NCBI GenBank assembly: GCA_035772405.1
Contig: JAYKKM010000416.1
Location: 963,501 to 1,027,500, forward strand
Direction: 5' to 3'
From: Chrysogorgia sp. JL179-B06
Lineage: Eukaryota > Cnidaria > Anthozoa > Scleralcyonacea > Chrysogorgiidae
Length of the DNA stretch: 64,000 nt
Shown: piece after piece, positions 34,386 through 45,055 of the stretch
Layout: each line of letters begins with the position of its first letter
Numbering within the stretch: the stretch's first letter is position 1
Translations under genes and position numbers: made by a program
The notes under the pieces: model-generated
What the model was told of the DNA's origin: nothing
Seen by the model: only the letters and a program-made list of their open reading frames with translations
Databases searched by the model: none

Positions 34386-35156
34386 CAGGGTTCTATCTAG
34401 GATTTTTCGTTTGGCGGAGAAGCAAGGACGTAGCCAGGATTCGGAAACAGTGTGAATGAGCGTCAAAGGCGCGAGCATCTAGGAGGATCCGAGGGCATGC
34501 CCCCAGGGAAATTTTGAAATATAGTCTCTACGATACTGAAGGTTTGGAAAAGTCATAAAACACCAAAAAACAACACTTTCCAGGATTTTAAAGGACATTG
34601 GCAACAAAAATTAAGTTTGTCTAATATGAAAGAACTCGTAAAATGATAGAGTAACACCTTTTACAACTTTTCCGTATTTTACTTCGTTTTTGAAATATCT
34701 CAGTTTGTTTGATACGCGGGCGTGCAAGATGGGCGCCTTTTCTAGAAAAATTTAAATTTTTCAACCTGATTTATGATAATTAATGCTAATTTATATTGAC
34801 ATAATGTGTCTTGTTCGGAAAATTCAAAAGCATTGGTAACAGCCGGTTTATTGGGCTTTCAGAAAAGATATAGGTTTCGCAACAGTTATGAATATTTCCC
34901 GAGATATCAATAGAACAAAGAGGGTAGTTCAATTTTGGATGTTTTTCAGCCGGACAGGAAAGAGTTGAGTACATTTTATATTGTTTGTTAAAATTTATAA
35001 TGAATTTCATATTGAATCAGTTAAGTTGAATTAAGTTACATGCACGCGATACATCACCTTACGTCCAATAATAATAATTCAGTTGTGAATGATGAGAACT
35101 TTTTGGGGGGAAGCTCTTCCACCCCTCAAACCCTCTAGATAGAACCCTGAATGATG
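34386..35156. mobile_element. Non-autonomous element with CAGGGTTCTATCTAG ends
   Basis: CAGGGTTCTATCTAGGATTT begins near 34386 and the complement CTAGATAGAACCCTG ends near 35152. AATGA sits on both sides, a possible 5-bp target duplication. Inside are an orphan TTAA/AGGACATTGG end (34588) and the 260-bp dispersed repeat (34708-34975). Confidence 0.55.
34708..34975. repeat. Second copy of the 260-bp dispersed repeat
   Basis: Direct copy of 21695-21995, nested within the CAGGGTTC-ended element. Confidence 0.8.
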
Positions 35157-35411
35157 CAACTTAATTGTTTTAAACACGTAAATTTTTGGCAGTATTATTA
35201 TTGGGGGGGGGGGGATGAAATTAGTAAGGCTAATGCTTGGCGCACTTGTTTCTGAATGACCGAGCCTACCTAAGATTTTCTTAATAAAACAATTATAATA
35301 AAACAATTATCGAACTCGGTTCTTGCAAAATATCGTGCCTTTCGCAAAAAAGAAATGGCCCTTTCTCGATATATGAGCAACCGAAATTTAAAATTATTAT
35401 AACATCAACCC

Positions 35412-35462
35412 AAGTCAGTTTTAGGGTTAGGATTAGGGTTAGGGTTAGGATTAGGGTTAGCG
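35412..35462. repeat. Interstitial telomere-like (TTAGGG/ATTAGGG)n
   Basis: About eight hexamers of TTAGGG or GATTAGGG type. They are flanked by inverted blocks (CTTTCTCGATATATGA at 35361 and TCATATATCGAGAAAG at 35484), so they sit in the loop of a small foldback, not at a chromosome end. Confidence 0.8.
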
Positions 35463-35794
35463 ATTATTTGAATTTCGGTTTGTTCATATATCGAGAAAGC
35501 GCCAAAGAAATTACCTCGTCTAATAATTGTTAATTTGAACAAAGCTTTAAAATACGTCGAAACCATGGTGAAATGGTTAATATAGTTCAGACAAGAACTG
35601 TTTGAAAGCACTACTAATATATTATCAAACACGATAATCAAACGCGATAATATGTATAAATATAATAACCCCAATGAGATAACCCCAAGTCTGAAAAGAA
35701 CTGTTTTAAAACAAAAGATTAGCACGCAGTTTTAAAACAGTTATTTTCAGAACTTGGGGTTATACATGGTTGCTGCCGTACAGGCATGAGCACA

Positions 35795-36007
35795 CTAATC
35801 TTGACTTGGGTTGCTGTGTCTCATACCCAGACCTCTTCGCGGAACTATGTATAGTCGATCGACGTTAAAATCACGCTCGATTTTTTCATGGATGTCCACA
35901 TATTTATGACGTAACTCGTAGATGTTCGTATAATCGCCGGATGCGGAAACTATCCGAATCAAATGTTCGGAAATCGCCAACGGCTTGCATACGCAAAGTA
36001 CAAACAA
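35795..36007 (-). other. Unassigned ORF on the TRPA strand
   Basis: Encodes PLAISEHLIRIVSASGDYTN, IYELRHKYVDIHEKIERDF and RLYIVPRRGLG before a stop at 35795. Composition is protein-like, and an AG precedes it (GTATGCAAG). It might be a terminal exon of the TRPA gene, but its phase does not join the candidate exon at 36092-36136. No family is recognised. Confidence 0.25.
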
Positions 36008-36091
36008 AATATAATATATTTAGCTACTAGGGCCACGATATGTTGTGAAGAGCTTATATCGATCATATAACGTGTTCTGCTTTAGTGCTGA

Positions 36092-36136
36092 TCAGAACTT
36101 CTGGCAGCTGTGCTTTAGCCTGTAATCTAATTTTAA
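36092..36136 (-). CDS. TRPA candidate terminal exon (low confidence)
   Basis: After an AG preceded by a modest pyrimidine tract (CTTTCCTCATTGAACTATTGAAG), the frame reads LKLDYRLKHSCQKF and stops (TGA). It is in phase with exon I, and the L.L...L match resembles the start of the TRPA1 tail (VELHTxLE). It would leave an unusually short cytoplasmic C-terminus. A longer tail encoded elsewhere is equally possible. Confidence 0.3.
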   Translation of the reverse strand, partial: LKLDYRLKHSCQKF

Positions 36137-36634
36137 CTTCAATAGTTCAATGAGGAAAGATTCTCTTGTCAAGGTTTTAAGGCAACTACTGTATGTCAAT
36201 TGTCATCTGCGATTTCTTGCCATCACTGACACCACGGTTAATATTCTGATACTGTGATGACATGGGCCAAGCCGGCCAGCTCGTCGTGGTTATCACAATT
36301 ATCAAATTCTTTGTTTGCACTAGGATTTACCTTCTATTGTAGATGTATATTGGTGAGACTTTGACTTCAATATAAGCCCACCACTTATTTTTGCAATTTT
36401 GCACAATATCACGACTGCCTTGGATTTTGAGGCAGCACTTCCCTTGCGATAGTAACTTCTAGTATCGTGTTTGATAATATATTAGTTGGGGTTTTCAAAC
36501 AGTTCTTGTAAGAACTATATTTACCATTTTACCATATTTCGAAGTATTTTAAAGCTTTGTTCAAATTTATTACCACGACAAAATTGTTAATTCTGACAAT
36601 CAAAATTTTCCTCAACTACTTTCACTTGTTTTAC

Positions 36635-36967
36635 CTGTTGCAGTTGTTTTTCTTCCAACGATCTCCTCAGGATCGTTCCAGTGTCGCCAACAGCCAGAGC
36701 CGTGAGCAGGTTCATGAGGAGAATGGTCATGACAATAACAGATATCACCCAGAATGTGGTGACCATCACACCAACGTCACCGGCGGCAGTTCTTCCCAGG
36801 AATCCTTCCTCATAGTTGATCTCGCCAGCCATCATGGAGAACGTAGTGAGCATGGAAATGGAGATACTGCTAAACGGCATTTCCCCATGCTCGGTTTCAT
36901 CAGCATGCAGCAGCACGAAGAACATCATGGCGAACGCGATGATAAAAAACAACACAAGTATCGAAAT
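36635..36967 (-). CDS. TRPA exon I (S5, pore, S6)
   Basis: Acceptor TTTTTTGTAG, donor GTAAAA. ISILVLFFIIAFAMMFFVLL (S5), SISMLTTFSMMAGEINYEEG (pore helix and filter), then VMVTTFWVISVIVMTILLMN (S6) and LLTALAVGDTGTILRR. The TFSMM.G.INY...F filter is diagnostic of TRPA1-like channels, with Glu where human TRPA1 has Asp (GDINY). MNLL..LAVGD begins the TRP-like C-terminal helix. It ends in phase 0 after QLQQ. Confidence 0.93.
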
Positions 36968-37369
36968 CTACAAAAAACAAACAATCGCTTAGATCAAGTT
37001 TACACGTAGAGCCAAAGTTTCCGGATTCGTCACGAATCGTCGAGGAAACAAAACGAGAAACAAACTTTTCAACAGTCATTATCACCAGACTTCGCTTGCA
37101 TGTATTTTGAATATATAATAAAACAATTATTGGATTCTTCTTACGCATGATATCAAGATTTATTATCAACCAAACTAGTGGTCTATTACAAATTCGGCAT
37201 TCTGATTGGCTGAGCTACTAGTGGTCTATTGGTGATCCAATAGACCACTACTATCCAATCACAAACCTTCCGTAACTGGAATATTCCTATCCTGACCAAT
37301 CAGAAGCCACGACATATTCACGCTAAATTTATATAGGAGTGATTATATTAAAGTGTTCATAATCTTGAT

Positions 37370-37560
37370 GGCTGATGCCCCTTTGTAATCGTACGTTTTT
37401 AGCAACGGCGTGGTGCCATAATTTCGCAAAAATTCTTATAAGAAATCGCCGGAAAAGCACTTCTGGGCTTTGCAAAATTAAAAACCCATATTGGTTTTGA
37501 AAATGTGACGTCATTCAGTGATTCTTTATCGGCAGTGGAGTTGTTTTGATGGCGATCACA
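37370..37560. repeat. Dispersed repeat, second copy of 11675-11800
   Basis: GCAACGGCGTGGTGCCATAA through GGAAAAGCACTTCTGGGCTTTG is shared. A reverse fragment (ATCACTATGTGATCGCCATC) occurs at 57803. It lies in the intron between exons H and I. Confidence 0.65.
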
Positions 37561-37681
37561 TAGTGATTAGCTGTTCTAAATGCTCTTTGGACGAAAATTA
37601 CTCGAACTAAAATGCGGTAAATAATGTTACTAAAAGTAAAAACTCGTATATACGTCGATACGACGTGAGATTCCCTCATAC

Positions 37682-37901
37682 CCTTAAGAAAGTCACGAAT
37701 ATTTTCTTCCCCATGATGATATAGATGCCATATGCTGGAATCCTTTTCAATAACCAAGTGAAATTGATCCATGCCAGAAATATAGCGATGGCTCCGGCCT
37801 GCCACTGGCGTTCGCTCTTCTCGGAGTAGGGAAGAAAGATGAACACGAATATGTACATGACGAGTTCCATGTAGGTCATAAAATGAAAAAAATAGGCCAT
37901 C
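37682..37901 (-). CDS. TRPA exon H (S3 to S4-S5 linker)
   Basis: Acceptor GTATAGCAG, donor GTATGA. MAYFFHFMTYMELVMYIFVF (S3), RQWQAGAIAIFLAWINFTWL (S4 region) and KRIPAYGIYIIMGKKIFVTF then LR. QW..GAIA.F..W.NF...L.R....GI.I.M is a TRPA1 hallmark. It ends in phase 0. Confidence 0.9.
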
Positions 37902-38079
37902 CTGCTATACAGCAACTATGGTGAAAAAGTAGACGAAAGGAAACGTCGATAACACATTGACATACCAAAAATCGCATACTGTTGGTATATTGTAATTTTT
38001 AACATAAGATGAGTATTATAAAACTATTATTATAAGTACGTATAATTAATTTCGGTTGCACCATATGATATGTTAAACC

Positions 38080-38205
38080 TTTATATCGGAGAGAACGTCG
38101 TAGTGTGTCTATACGTTTAAAAGAGCATTTATCTCGCTAGTGTTCGAAAGGGCAAACTGAGAAATCCTCTGTTGCTAAACATGCCAGTGGGAGGTCGATC
38201 ACAAG
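38080..38205 (+). pseudogene. GIY-YIG endonuclease fragment of a Penelope-like element
   Basis: RRSVSIRLKEHLSR, a stop, then KGQTEKSSVAKHASG resembles the (Y.GET)...R..EH......S(A)V..H.. core of Penelope GIY-YIG domains. It is short and has an in-frame stop. Confidence 0.45.
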
Positions 38206-38231
38206 ATACTGAGGACTGAAGAGGCACTAAT

Positions 38232-38790
38232 ACTATGTGTACACGGTGTCGTTTTCAAGCGTTTTTATCTGAAACGCGTTTCAAAAAGTATCGTTTTCAC
38301 GTGGTGTTCACACGAAAACGGATGAAAACGACGTCAACTGACGAAAACGTTTTCAATAACGAAAACGATATCTGATAACCGTTTTCGCTATTGAAAACGT
38401 TAGGAACTGTGTCGTTTTACCTTTTGTTCTCGTGTGAACAGGGGAAAACCTTGGGAAAACCCTGAAACGCTAAAAATTCAAAATGGCGGATATTATGATA
38501 TTATTTTTGTTCGCCGGGAACTTGATCTTTCAGCTGGCAACTCTGGTTGTGAACTCGTTATTAATAACAATAACAACAAATAAAAGAAAAAATGCAGCCA
38601 TTCAATTATTTAATGAGTCAAAAAAGTGATTAAAACGGCATTTAAAAGTCTTAACAGACGACAGGCCAAACTGTAAACAATGCGATGGATATTGCGAAAA
38701 CACTTCGTGTGAACGGAGTGCCAAAACGACAAAATTGAAAACGACACAAATAAAAACGCTTGAAAACGACTCCGTGTGCACATAGTCTAA
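38232..38790. mobile_element. Harbinger-like non-autonomous element with a short ORF
   Basis: ACTATGTGTACACGGTGTCG left and the near-complement right (GACTCCGTGTGCACATAGT); TAA may be the target duplication. The interior repeats CGTTTTC/GAAAACG motifs in inverted order. MADIMILFLFAGNLIFQLAT followed by a basic NKRKN stretch (38484-38630) resembles the N-terminus of Harbinger transposases. Confidence 0.6.
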
Positions 38791-38842
38791 GCGGCACTAA
38801 GCGGCACTAAGCGGCACTAAGCGACACTAAGCGGCACTAAGC
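38785..38842. repeat. 10-bp tandem repeat GCGGCACTAA
   Basis: Five copies immediately right of the Harbinger-like element. A GAGGCACTAA on its left flank suggests the array grew from the insertion site. Confidence 0.85.
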
Positions 38843-39235
38843 TTAGTAAGCGATCACTAACGTAACGAACTATTTTCCAGAGTAACACGGGAATCAGTGG
38901 AATCTTCAAAAACCGAACAATTCTACAAAAAGCCTTTCAAAGAAACCTGGACTGCTCTTTTAGGGTAGTTTTTTATTTATCGACTTATTAATACCTTAAT
39001 TGACTTAGTTAACAATAATTAGTTATATGTCGCGATCGCACGTGCCTTGCAGATAATCTTTGTAAAGGTTGCTCATGACGATCGACTTGTCACGTGTACC
39101 ATTTAAGAAGCCTCGAGTTTCAAGGACGAAAGTTCAGTAAATCTTTTACTAATCGAAATTAACCGAAATTAATTATACGTACAATTATAACAAGAACTAA
39201 CATGCCAAGTTTCAAATATTTGATCACTATAAAAC

Positions 39236-39275
<40 letters not shown>

Positions 39276-39317
39276 GTTATTATTATTATTATTATTATTG
39301 TTATTATTATTATTATC
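39236..39317. repeat. (TTA)n microsatellite
   Basis: About 27 trinucleotide units with two TTG interruptions. It yields poly-Leu or poly-Asn ORFs that are not genes. Confidence 0.95.
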
Positions 39318-39547
39318 AGATGAAGCCTTAGACCACAACTCTAATGAGTATACAGAAAGTGGCAAAAGTACTACCAATTTGTTTGTTAGTACGAGTAACA
39401 ATTATATAGTCTTATCTACATGTTCACTCTGTTTGGACGATACCAGATCTCATGTACTTTTCGTATAGTATATTGATTCATTCTCAATTAACAATAGCTT
39501 CCGCATTTGGTTTGTAAATAACTAAATTTCTCTTTCATTGTGTATTA

Positions 39548-39850
39548 TTATTATTATTATTATCAGTTTTCGCACAGCTCATTATCTAATACCTGGATTT
39601 CATTGCTAAACATCAAGGTACATCCCGCACCCTTAGGTGTCTAACACATGTCTCAATATTCTTGCAGTTCCCAACAAACAAGCTTTTTGAAGTATCTGGA
39701 AATCAATTCTAATGTCGAGCCCTCCTAGCCACATATCGAAATGGTTGCTTACTGTTCCGAGTGTTCCAATAATGATGGGTACAATTATTACTTCTTTACA
39801 TTCCCATATCCTCTTAATTTCTCTCTTTTTAGATCTTGATACTTTTCTAC
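39548..39850 (-). pseudogene. 5'-truncated LINE tail, decayed
   Basis: Minus strand: IKRIWECKEVIIVPIIIGTL, GTVSNHFDMWLGGLDIRIDF and LQKACLLGTARILRHVLDT then a stop at about 39640. This is the conserved end of an RT-type retrotransposon protein as I recall it (VPVVIGALG...LQK..LLGTARILR.VL). (AAT)n at 39548-39566 is the 3' tail. One frameshift near 39830. Confidence 0.5.
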
Positions 39851-39925
39851 TTTTCCTTTTTTAAACTTTTTTTCCTTTTTCCTAATTTTTTCTTTTTCCT
39901 TTTCTACTTTTTTCTACTTTTCCTT

Positions 39926-39927
39926 TT

Positions 39928-40006
<79 letters not shown>
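39926..40006. repeat. (TTA)n microsatellite between two LINE fragments
   Basis: About 27 units. The LINE ORF at 40009 begins directly after it. Confidence 0.95.
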
Positions 40007-40007
<1 letters not shown>

Positions 40008-40008
40008 A

Positions 40009-41151
40009 TTGCCAGATATCCAAGATCTGTTAGAACCATTGGAGACTGCACTTGTCAAGGTTCTTATACCAGCCATAACAGAGCACAACACCACCGAGCT
40101 TGACCGTGAAGTCTTAGCATTACCGGTACGAATGGGCGGTCTAGGACTCATAAATCCTTGCGAAGAAGCAGCCACAGAGTACGCAGCATCGATACAGATA
40201 ACAGCACCTCTGGTGGAAAGAATTACATCACAGACACAAGAATTGCCGGATGACTCACGTATACAAGAATTGAAGAAAATCGCGAGAAAGGGGAAAAACT
40301 GTGCTTTAAATGAAAAAGTTAAAATCTTGAAGAATGCAGTATCTGAAAAGACAAAAAGATCATTGGAATTTGCAGCCGAAAAAGGAGCTTCTACTTGGCT
40401 AACAGTAATTCCAATTTCAGAGATGAATTTCAACCTAAATAAGAGGGAATTCCGTGATGCCTTAAACCTAAGATATGATTGGAGTATCAGCGACAGCCCT
40501 TCGATGTGTGTATGTGGGGAGACGTTTACTATAGATCACGCAATGATATGTAAACGCGGAGGCTTCATAATTCAACGCCACAATGAACTAAGAGATCTGG
40601 AAGCTGAACTCTTGAACATGGTATGCAACGACGTTGAGATTGAACCCACTCTACAAAATGTCAATGGAGAGACCCTAAACCCGGGAGCAAATATATCTGC
40701 TGGAGCGCGGCTAGATGTTCATGCAAGGGGCTTTTGGGAAAGACAAAGATCTGCCTTTTTTGATGTCCGGGTTTGTCACCCAAACGCAGAATCTTATCAA
40801 GATCTAAGTCCCAAACAAATTTACAGAAAGCACGAAAACGAGAAGAAACGTATGTATGGCAAAAGAGTGACAGAAATCGAGCAAGGAACGTTCACACCAC
40901 TCGTTTTCACTACAACAGGAGGAATGGGAGATGAATGCTTACGATACCACAGCAGACTTGCTGAATTGATAGCAGACAAGAAGGGAGAGCTATACTCACA
41001 CACAATTTCGTGGATAAGAGCAAAGATATCATTCTCCATCGTTAGATCTGCCTTGCTATGTTTAAGAGGCTCGAGAACAATTAGAAGAGTACAATCCAAC
41101 ATTAAAGACATAGACTTAGATATAGAGACCGTGATGGCAAGAATTCATTAG
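40009..41151 (+). CDS. RLE-type (R2/NeSL-like) LINE protein, C-terminal 380 residues
   Basis: One open frame: [39 protein letters not shown], then the Cys/His block [20 protein letters not shown] followed by [11 protein letters not shown]. Next is [20 protein letters not shown] then VRV, and [20 protein letters not shown]. CxC..F..HA..C..GG....RH..LRD followed by (R)xD...FFDV.V fits the zinc-binding and PD-(D/E)xK endonuclease region of LINEs with restriction-like endonucleases. The nominal start is a TTG at the edge of a microsatellite, so the copy is 5'-truncated and not a complete gene. (ATT)n at 41386-41424 follows the 3' flank. It lies in the TRPA intron between exons G and H. Confidence 0.7.
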   Translation: MPDIQDLLEPLETALVKVLIPAITEHNTTELDREVLALPVRMGGLGLINPCEEAATEYAASIQITAPLVERITSQTQELPDDSRIQELKKIARKGKNCALNEKVKILKNAVSEKTKRSLEFAAEKGASTWLTVIPISEMNFNLNKREFRDALNLRYDWSISDSPSMCVCGETFTIDHAMICKRGGFIIQRHNELRDLEAELLNMVCNDVEIEPTLQNVNGETLNPGANISAGARLDVHARGFWERQRSAFFDVRVCHPNAESYQDLSPKQIYRKHENEKKRMYGKRVTEIEQGTFTPLVFTTTGGMGDECLRYHSRLAELIADKKGELYSHTISWIRAKISFSIVRSALLCLRGSRTIRRVQSNIKDIDLDIETVMARIH

Positions 41152-41384
41152 TTTTGTAAATTTTTATTATTAGTTAGTTAGTTAGATAATCTTATATATA
41201 TTGGACTTTAGTTTTAAATTATTATTATTTTTATATTAATTTATTGTAAATAATTATCATAATATAGTTTGAATATATGGACAGCAAATTTTAAGAAATA
41301 ATAACTATTCTACATTGAACAAATCTTATCATCAGTACCTTGAATGTAAAATATTTTGATATTATTGTTATAAAGGAAATAAAA

Positions 41385-41385
<1 letters not shown>

Positions 41386-41425
<40 letters not shown>
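41386..41425. repeat. (ATT)n, tail of the first RLE-type LINE copy
   Basis: A TTATAAAGGAAATAAAAT then (ATT)n end, like the tail at 43157-43196. Confidence 0.8.
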
Positions 41426-41428
<3 letters not shown>

Positions 41429-41430
41429 TC

Positions 41431-43007
41431 AGTCAACACATCAACCATCATCCAATCCCTGAGACTCTCAAACCCAGATGTCAAGCAAGTTTGGTTGGCT
41501 GATGACTCAGCTGGGGGAGGAACGATTCCATCGCTATATAATTGGTATCATACTCTGTGTGAAGAAGGCATGAAGTATGGATACCATGTTAATGGTTCGA
41601 AAAGTTGGCTGATTGTTAAATCACAACTCCTGGCGTCAGAAGCTGAACGGGTGTTCGGAAGCGAGGTGAATATAACAACTGAAGGAAGACGTCACCTGGG
41701 TGCAGTAATTGGTTCTACCAATTACAAAGAAGAGTACTGCAACGAAAAGGTCAACCGATGGAGAGAAGAAATCGAAGCATTAAGCGTTATTGCAAAAAGT
41801 CAACCGCATTCAGCCTATGTTGCATTTACAAAAGGCTACAAATCAAAGTTTATATACTTTATGCGTACGATAAGCTCATTCGAAGACTACGTTAACCCCA
41901 TCGAGGAAGCCATTAGCGAGTTGTTTCTCCCAGCTTTGTTCGGCCAAGAAGAACCTTTGCCTGAAGAATTGCACGAAGTCATCACGTTGTCCCCTGCACA
42001 AGGAGGTTTGGGGATACCTGTACTAAGTGAAGAAGCGCCACAACAGTACGCAGCATCGACGTCAATAACGCGTCCACATGTGGAGGCCATATTATCACAA
42101 AGCACCTTCATGCCAGCGAACACTAACGAGATAAAGAATGTACAGCAGTCAATCAAGCGGGCAAATGCCAGAGCAAAAAGAGAACGCATCGACGAGTCTA
42201 TCTCAGCTGATCTCCTATCGCATGTCAAACAAGCGCGGGATACAGGAGCAAGCTCATGGTTAAACGCCATACCAGTTGAAGAACAAGGCTTGACCCTCAA
42301 CAAAGAAGAATTCAAGGACTCGTTAAGAATGCGTTATGACATGCCATTGTCGGAAATGCCAAGTCATTGTGTATGTGGAGACGCATTTTCTGTCAACCAC
42401 GCTCTTGTAAAAGAGGAGGATTTGTGGCTCGAAGGCATGACGGAGTTCGTGATTTACTGACCACGCTGCTCAGCAGAGTATGCAATAACGTAGAAGCCGA
42501 ACCGAAGCTCATCCCATTGGACAATGAACAATTCCGTTTACAGTCCACCAACAGAAGCCCGGATGCGCGATTGGATATCAAAGCTGGCGAGTTTTGGGCA
42601 AGAGGAGTTACATCATTTTTTGACGTTCGTGTATCGCATGTAAACTCCAAATGTCATCAAAAAAAGCCACATCTGTTATCTTTAAGGAACAAGAAGCCGA
42701 GAAGAAAAGAAAGTACCAACAGAGAATTTTAGATGTGGAGATGGGTACATTTACGCCTTTGGTTTTTGGAACGAATGGAGGAATGGGGGATGAATGCCAG
42801 AAATTCCTAAAGCATCTTGCCGAGAAATTGTCTATGAAAAACGGAGAAGACTATGCAACCGTTATTACCTGGATCAGAACAAGATTGTCTTTCGAAATCT
42901 TGAAGTCCGTGCATTTATGCACGAGAGGATCTAGATCGCCATTTCGAGCGAAAGACGAACATATAGACGAGTTCAAATTAAACTCTGTTACAGCAGAGGT
43001 TTTTTAA
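41431..43007 (+). pseudogene. Second RLE-type LINE copy, longer but frameshifted
   Basis: It starts further upstream than the first copy and includes QVWLADDSAGGG, probably the RT catalytic xxDD box, then HVNGSKSWLIVKSQLLASEA and GRRHLGAVIG. The C-terminal part has CVCGDAFSVNHAL, CKRGGFVARRHDGVRDLL, ARLDIKAGEFW, FFDVRV and [18 protein letters not shown]. Frameshifts near 42405 and 42655 split it into three frames. It ends in an (ATT)n tail (43157-43196). It is adjacent to and in the same direction as the first copy. Confidence 0.8.
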
Positions 43008-43156
43008 GCGACAACGCTATTTAAAGACATTGATGCCGGACACGTACATTTAGTGAATGGCGTTTGAATCATCACGCATTTTAGGGCTTTTAGGTGTTTT
43101 TAGTTATTAGTGAGATTTATAATTGTATATTTTTATAAAGTATTTCAATAAAAATA

Positions 43157-43159
43157 TTA

Positions 43160-43200
<41 letters not shown>

Positions 43201-43207
43201 ATTATTA
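43157..43207. repeat. (ATT)n tail
   Basis: 3' tail of the second RLE-type copy. It ends about 25 bp from TRPA exon G. Confidence 0.85.
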
Positions 43208-43230
43208 TGTCCCTTCGTTGTTTGTGAAAC

Positions 43231-43348
43231 CGTTTTGTTGTTTTTCTTATAATTACCTTAAAACATTCCTTTACGATACTAATACAAGTGGAAACAGCAC
43301 ATATCCATAGTGCAACACGCACATCCAGTGCTGTCGATGACCGTGTTC
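43231..43348 (-). CDS. TRPA exon G (S2)
   Basis: Acceptor TTCGTATCAG. It encodes TALDVRVALWICAVSTCISI then VKECFKVIIRKTTK. The hydrophobic helix with the following KE matches S2 and its KE(x)xQ(I/L) continuation in TRPA1. The phase requires two leftover bases at the 3' end; the donor that fits is GTTTCA at 43230, which is weak. A stronger GTAATT about 26 bp upstream would break the frame. The exon is therefore firm, its 3' boundary less so. Confidence 0.7.
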
Positions 43349-43435
43349 CTGATACGAAAACGAAAAATTCAAGAACATGTGAGAATCATACAATACATAA
43401 ACTCAATAGACAATCGTTAAGCTCAAATCCTCAGA

Positions 43436-43905
43436 AAATGTTTCCTGGACAGGAATCAAACCTGTAACCTTCCCTTGCCCGAGTGCGCTTTACAATGATT
43501 AAAATAATACCTAATATAATATAAAAGAAAAATACTAAAAACTAACAATGTACACGTGTTATACTATATGTTTAAACAGTTCTCTCTTATACAGTAAAAA
43601 CCCTAGGCTAAGATATTCCATTTAGACTCCCTTTACATAAGAACCTGTTTTAGGCTAAAATTCGAAAGCAGGTTCTTATTTTATCAGATAGAGTAAAACT
43701 AAAAATTTATAAATCAAAGAAAATAAACTCTACAAAGTAATGAAAATGAGCCAGAACCAGACAAATAGTGTATATATTGAAAGGATTTATGGTGAAGGAA
43801 AATTTCGAGTGTTGGAATACATACATTTTAAGACCAAACCGGGACTAGTTGCGAAAAATGCAACTTCAAGGTTTTCCGGCTGCGAACGGCTTCCGTAGAA
43901 CATTA
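43436..43905 (-). mobile_element. SINE-B fragment, palindromic MITE copy, SINE-C fragment
   Basis: 43436-43490: inverted SINE-B tRNA-like segment (GACAGGAATCAAACCTGTAAC). 43590-43690: second copy of the 3903-4035 MITE. 43785-43880: inverted SINE-C body (GGTGAAGGAAAATTTCGAGT, CAGTTGCGAAAAATGCAACT-like). A run of G lies at 43920-43940. Confidence 0.55.
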
Positions 43906-43961
43906 CGACCCTAGCTAGGAGGGGGGGAGGGGGGGGGGAGTGCGATTACAAGTTTCAGTGG

Positions 43962-44672
43962 CAGAAGTTATATTTTAGTCGGCAGAAGTTATATTTTAGT
44001 GGGCAGAAGTTATATTTTAGTCGGCAGAAGTTATATTTTAGTCGGCAGAAGTTATATTTAGTCGGCAGAAGTTATATTTAGTCGGCAGAAGTTATATTTT
44101 AGTGGGCAGAAGTTATATTTTAGTCGGCAGAAGTTATATTTTAGTCGGCAGAAGTTATATTTTAGTCGGCAGAAGTTATATTTTAGTCGGCAGAAGTTAT
44201 ATTTTAGTCGGCAGAAGTTATATTTTAGTCGGCAGAAGTTATATTTAGTCGGCAGAAGTTATATTTAGTCGGCAGAAGTTATATTTTAGTGGGCAGAAGT
44301 TATATTTTAGTCGGCAGAAGTTATATTTTAGTCGGCAGAAGTTATATTTTAGTCGGCAGAAGTTATATTTTAGTCGGCAGAAGTTATATTTTAGTCGGCA
44401 GAAGTTATATTTTAGTCGGCAGAAGTTATATTTAGTCGGCAGAAGTTATATTTAGTCGGCAGAAGTTATATTTAATCGGCAGAAGTTATATTTAGTCGGC
44501 AGAAGTTATATTTAGTAGGAAGAAGTTATATTTAGTCGGCAGAAGTTATATTTAGTCGGCAGAAGTTATATTTAGTCAGCAGAAGTTATATTTAGTCGGC
44601 AGAAGTTATATTTAGTCGGCAGAAGTTATATTTTCGTGGACAGAAGTTATATTTTAATCGGTAGAAGTTATA
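43962..44672. repeat. 20/21-bp satellite with higher-order structure
   Basis: About 34 units of GGCAGAAGTTATATTTTAGTC. Two length variants (TTTTAGT and TTTAGT) and a GTGGG variant recur in the same order: GTGGG-bearing units at about 44104 and 44290 open equivalent blocks about 186 bp apart. It lies in the intron between exons F and G. Confidence 0.95.
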
Positions 44673-44877
44673 TTTTAAAATGATTTAAAATCCTGATTTA
44701 AAATTTTGGGTGGGCTGAAGCACCCCCAGACCCCCGGACATAAAAACAAGAAATACCTCATAACTCCCTAAGAAATAACTCCCTCTACCTAATTTCAAAA
44801 GTTTTCGGAAGAAGCTAATCTATTAATAAGTAACTTTCTAACCTATATATATTGTATTTTATTATATTGTATATTGT

Positions 44878-44947
44878 ATCGTATTGTATTGTATTGTATT
44901 GTATTGTATTGTATTGTATTGTATTGTATTGTATTGTATTGTATTTT
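44878..44947. repeat. (GTATT)n microsatellite
   Basis: About 14 units, adjacent to the TRPA exon F end. Confidence 0.9.
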
Positions 44948-45055
44948 TTATGTTACAGGACCCCAATGAGAACACTAAGGTGATATGGGTATGGCTGCTG
45001 TGACGTCACGTGTGACACAGCAATTCTGAGTCTATTTATTGTGTCTGCCGCTTAC

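Larger units (their letters stand above)
35519..36600. mobile_element. Inverted-repeat pair ending just 3' of the TRPA pore exon
   Basis: About 130 bp at 35519-35645 (AATAATTGTTAATTTGAACA to AATATATTATCAAACACGAT) is repeated inverted at 36463-36600. The spacing suggests a 1.08 kb foldback element. A small palindrome (AACCCCAAGTCTGAAAAGAACTG-type arms) lies at 35665-35765. Confidence 0.6.

Noticed and set aside
35412..35462. Chromosome end
   Set aside because: Only about 50 bp of TTAGGG-like repeats inside a small inverted repeat, with ordinary sequence on both sides.
35795..36007. TRPA C-terminal exon
   Set aside because: Protein-like, but no acceptor gives a phase that joins exon I or the 36092-36136 candidate; kept only as an unassigned ORF.
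36557..37009. 150-codon plus-strand ORF
   Set aside because: It is the antisense shadow of the TRPA pore exon.
39882..40433. 183-codon minus-strand ORF with poly-Asn
   Set aside because: Antisense of the RLE-type LINE ORF joined to (TTA)n translation.
43962..44672. CRISPR-like array (also 8268-8475)
   Set aside because: Units are contiguous with no unique spacers, in a eukaryotic setting; these are minisatellites.
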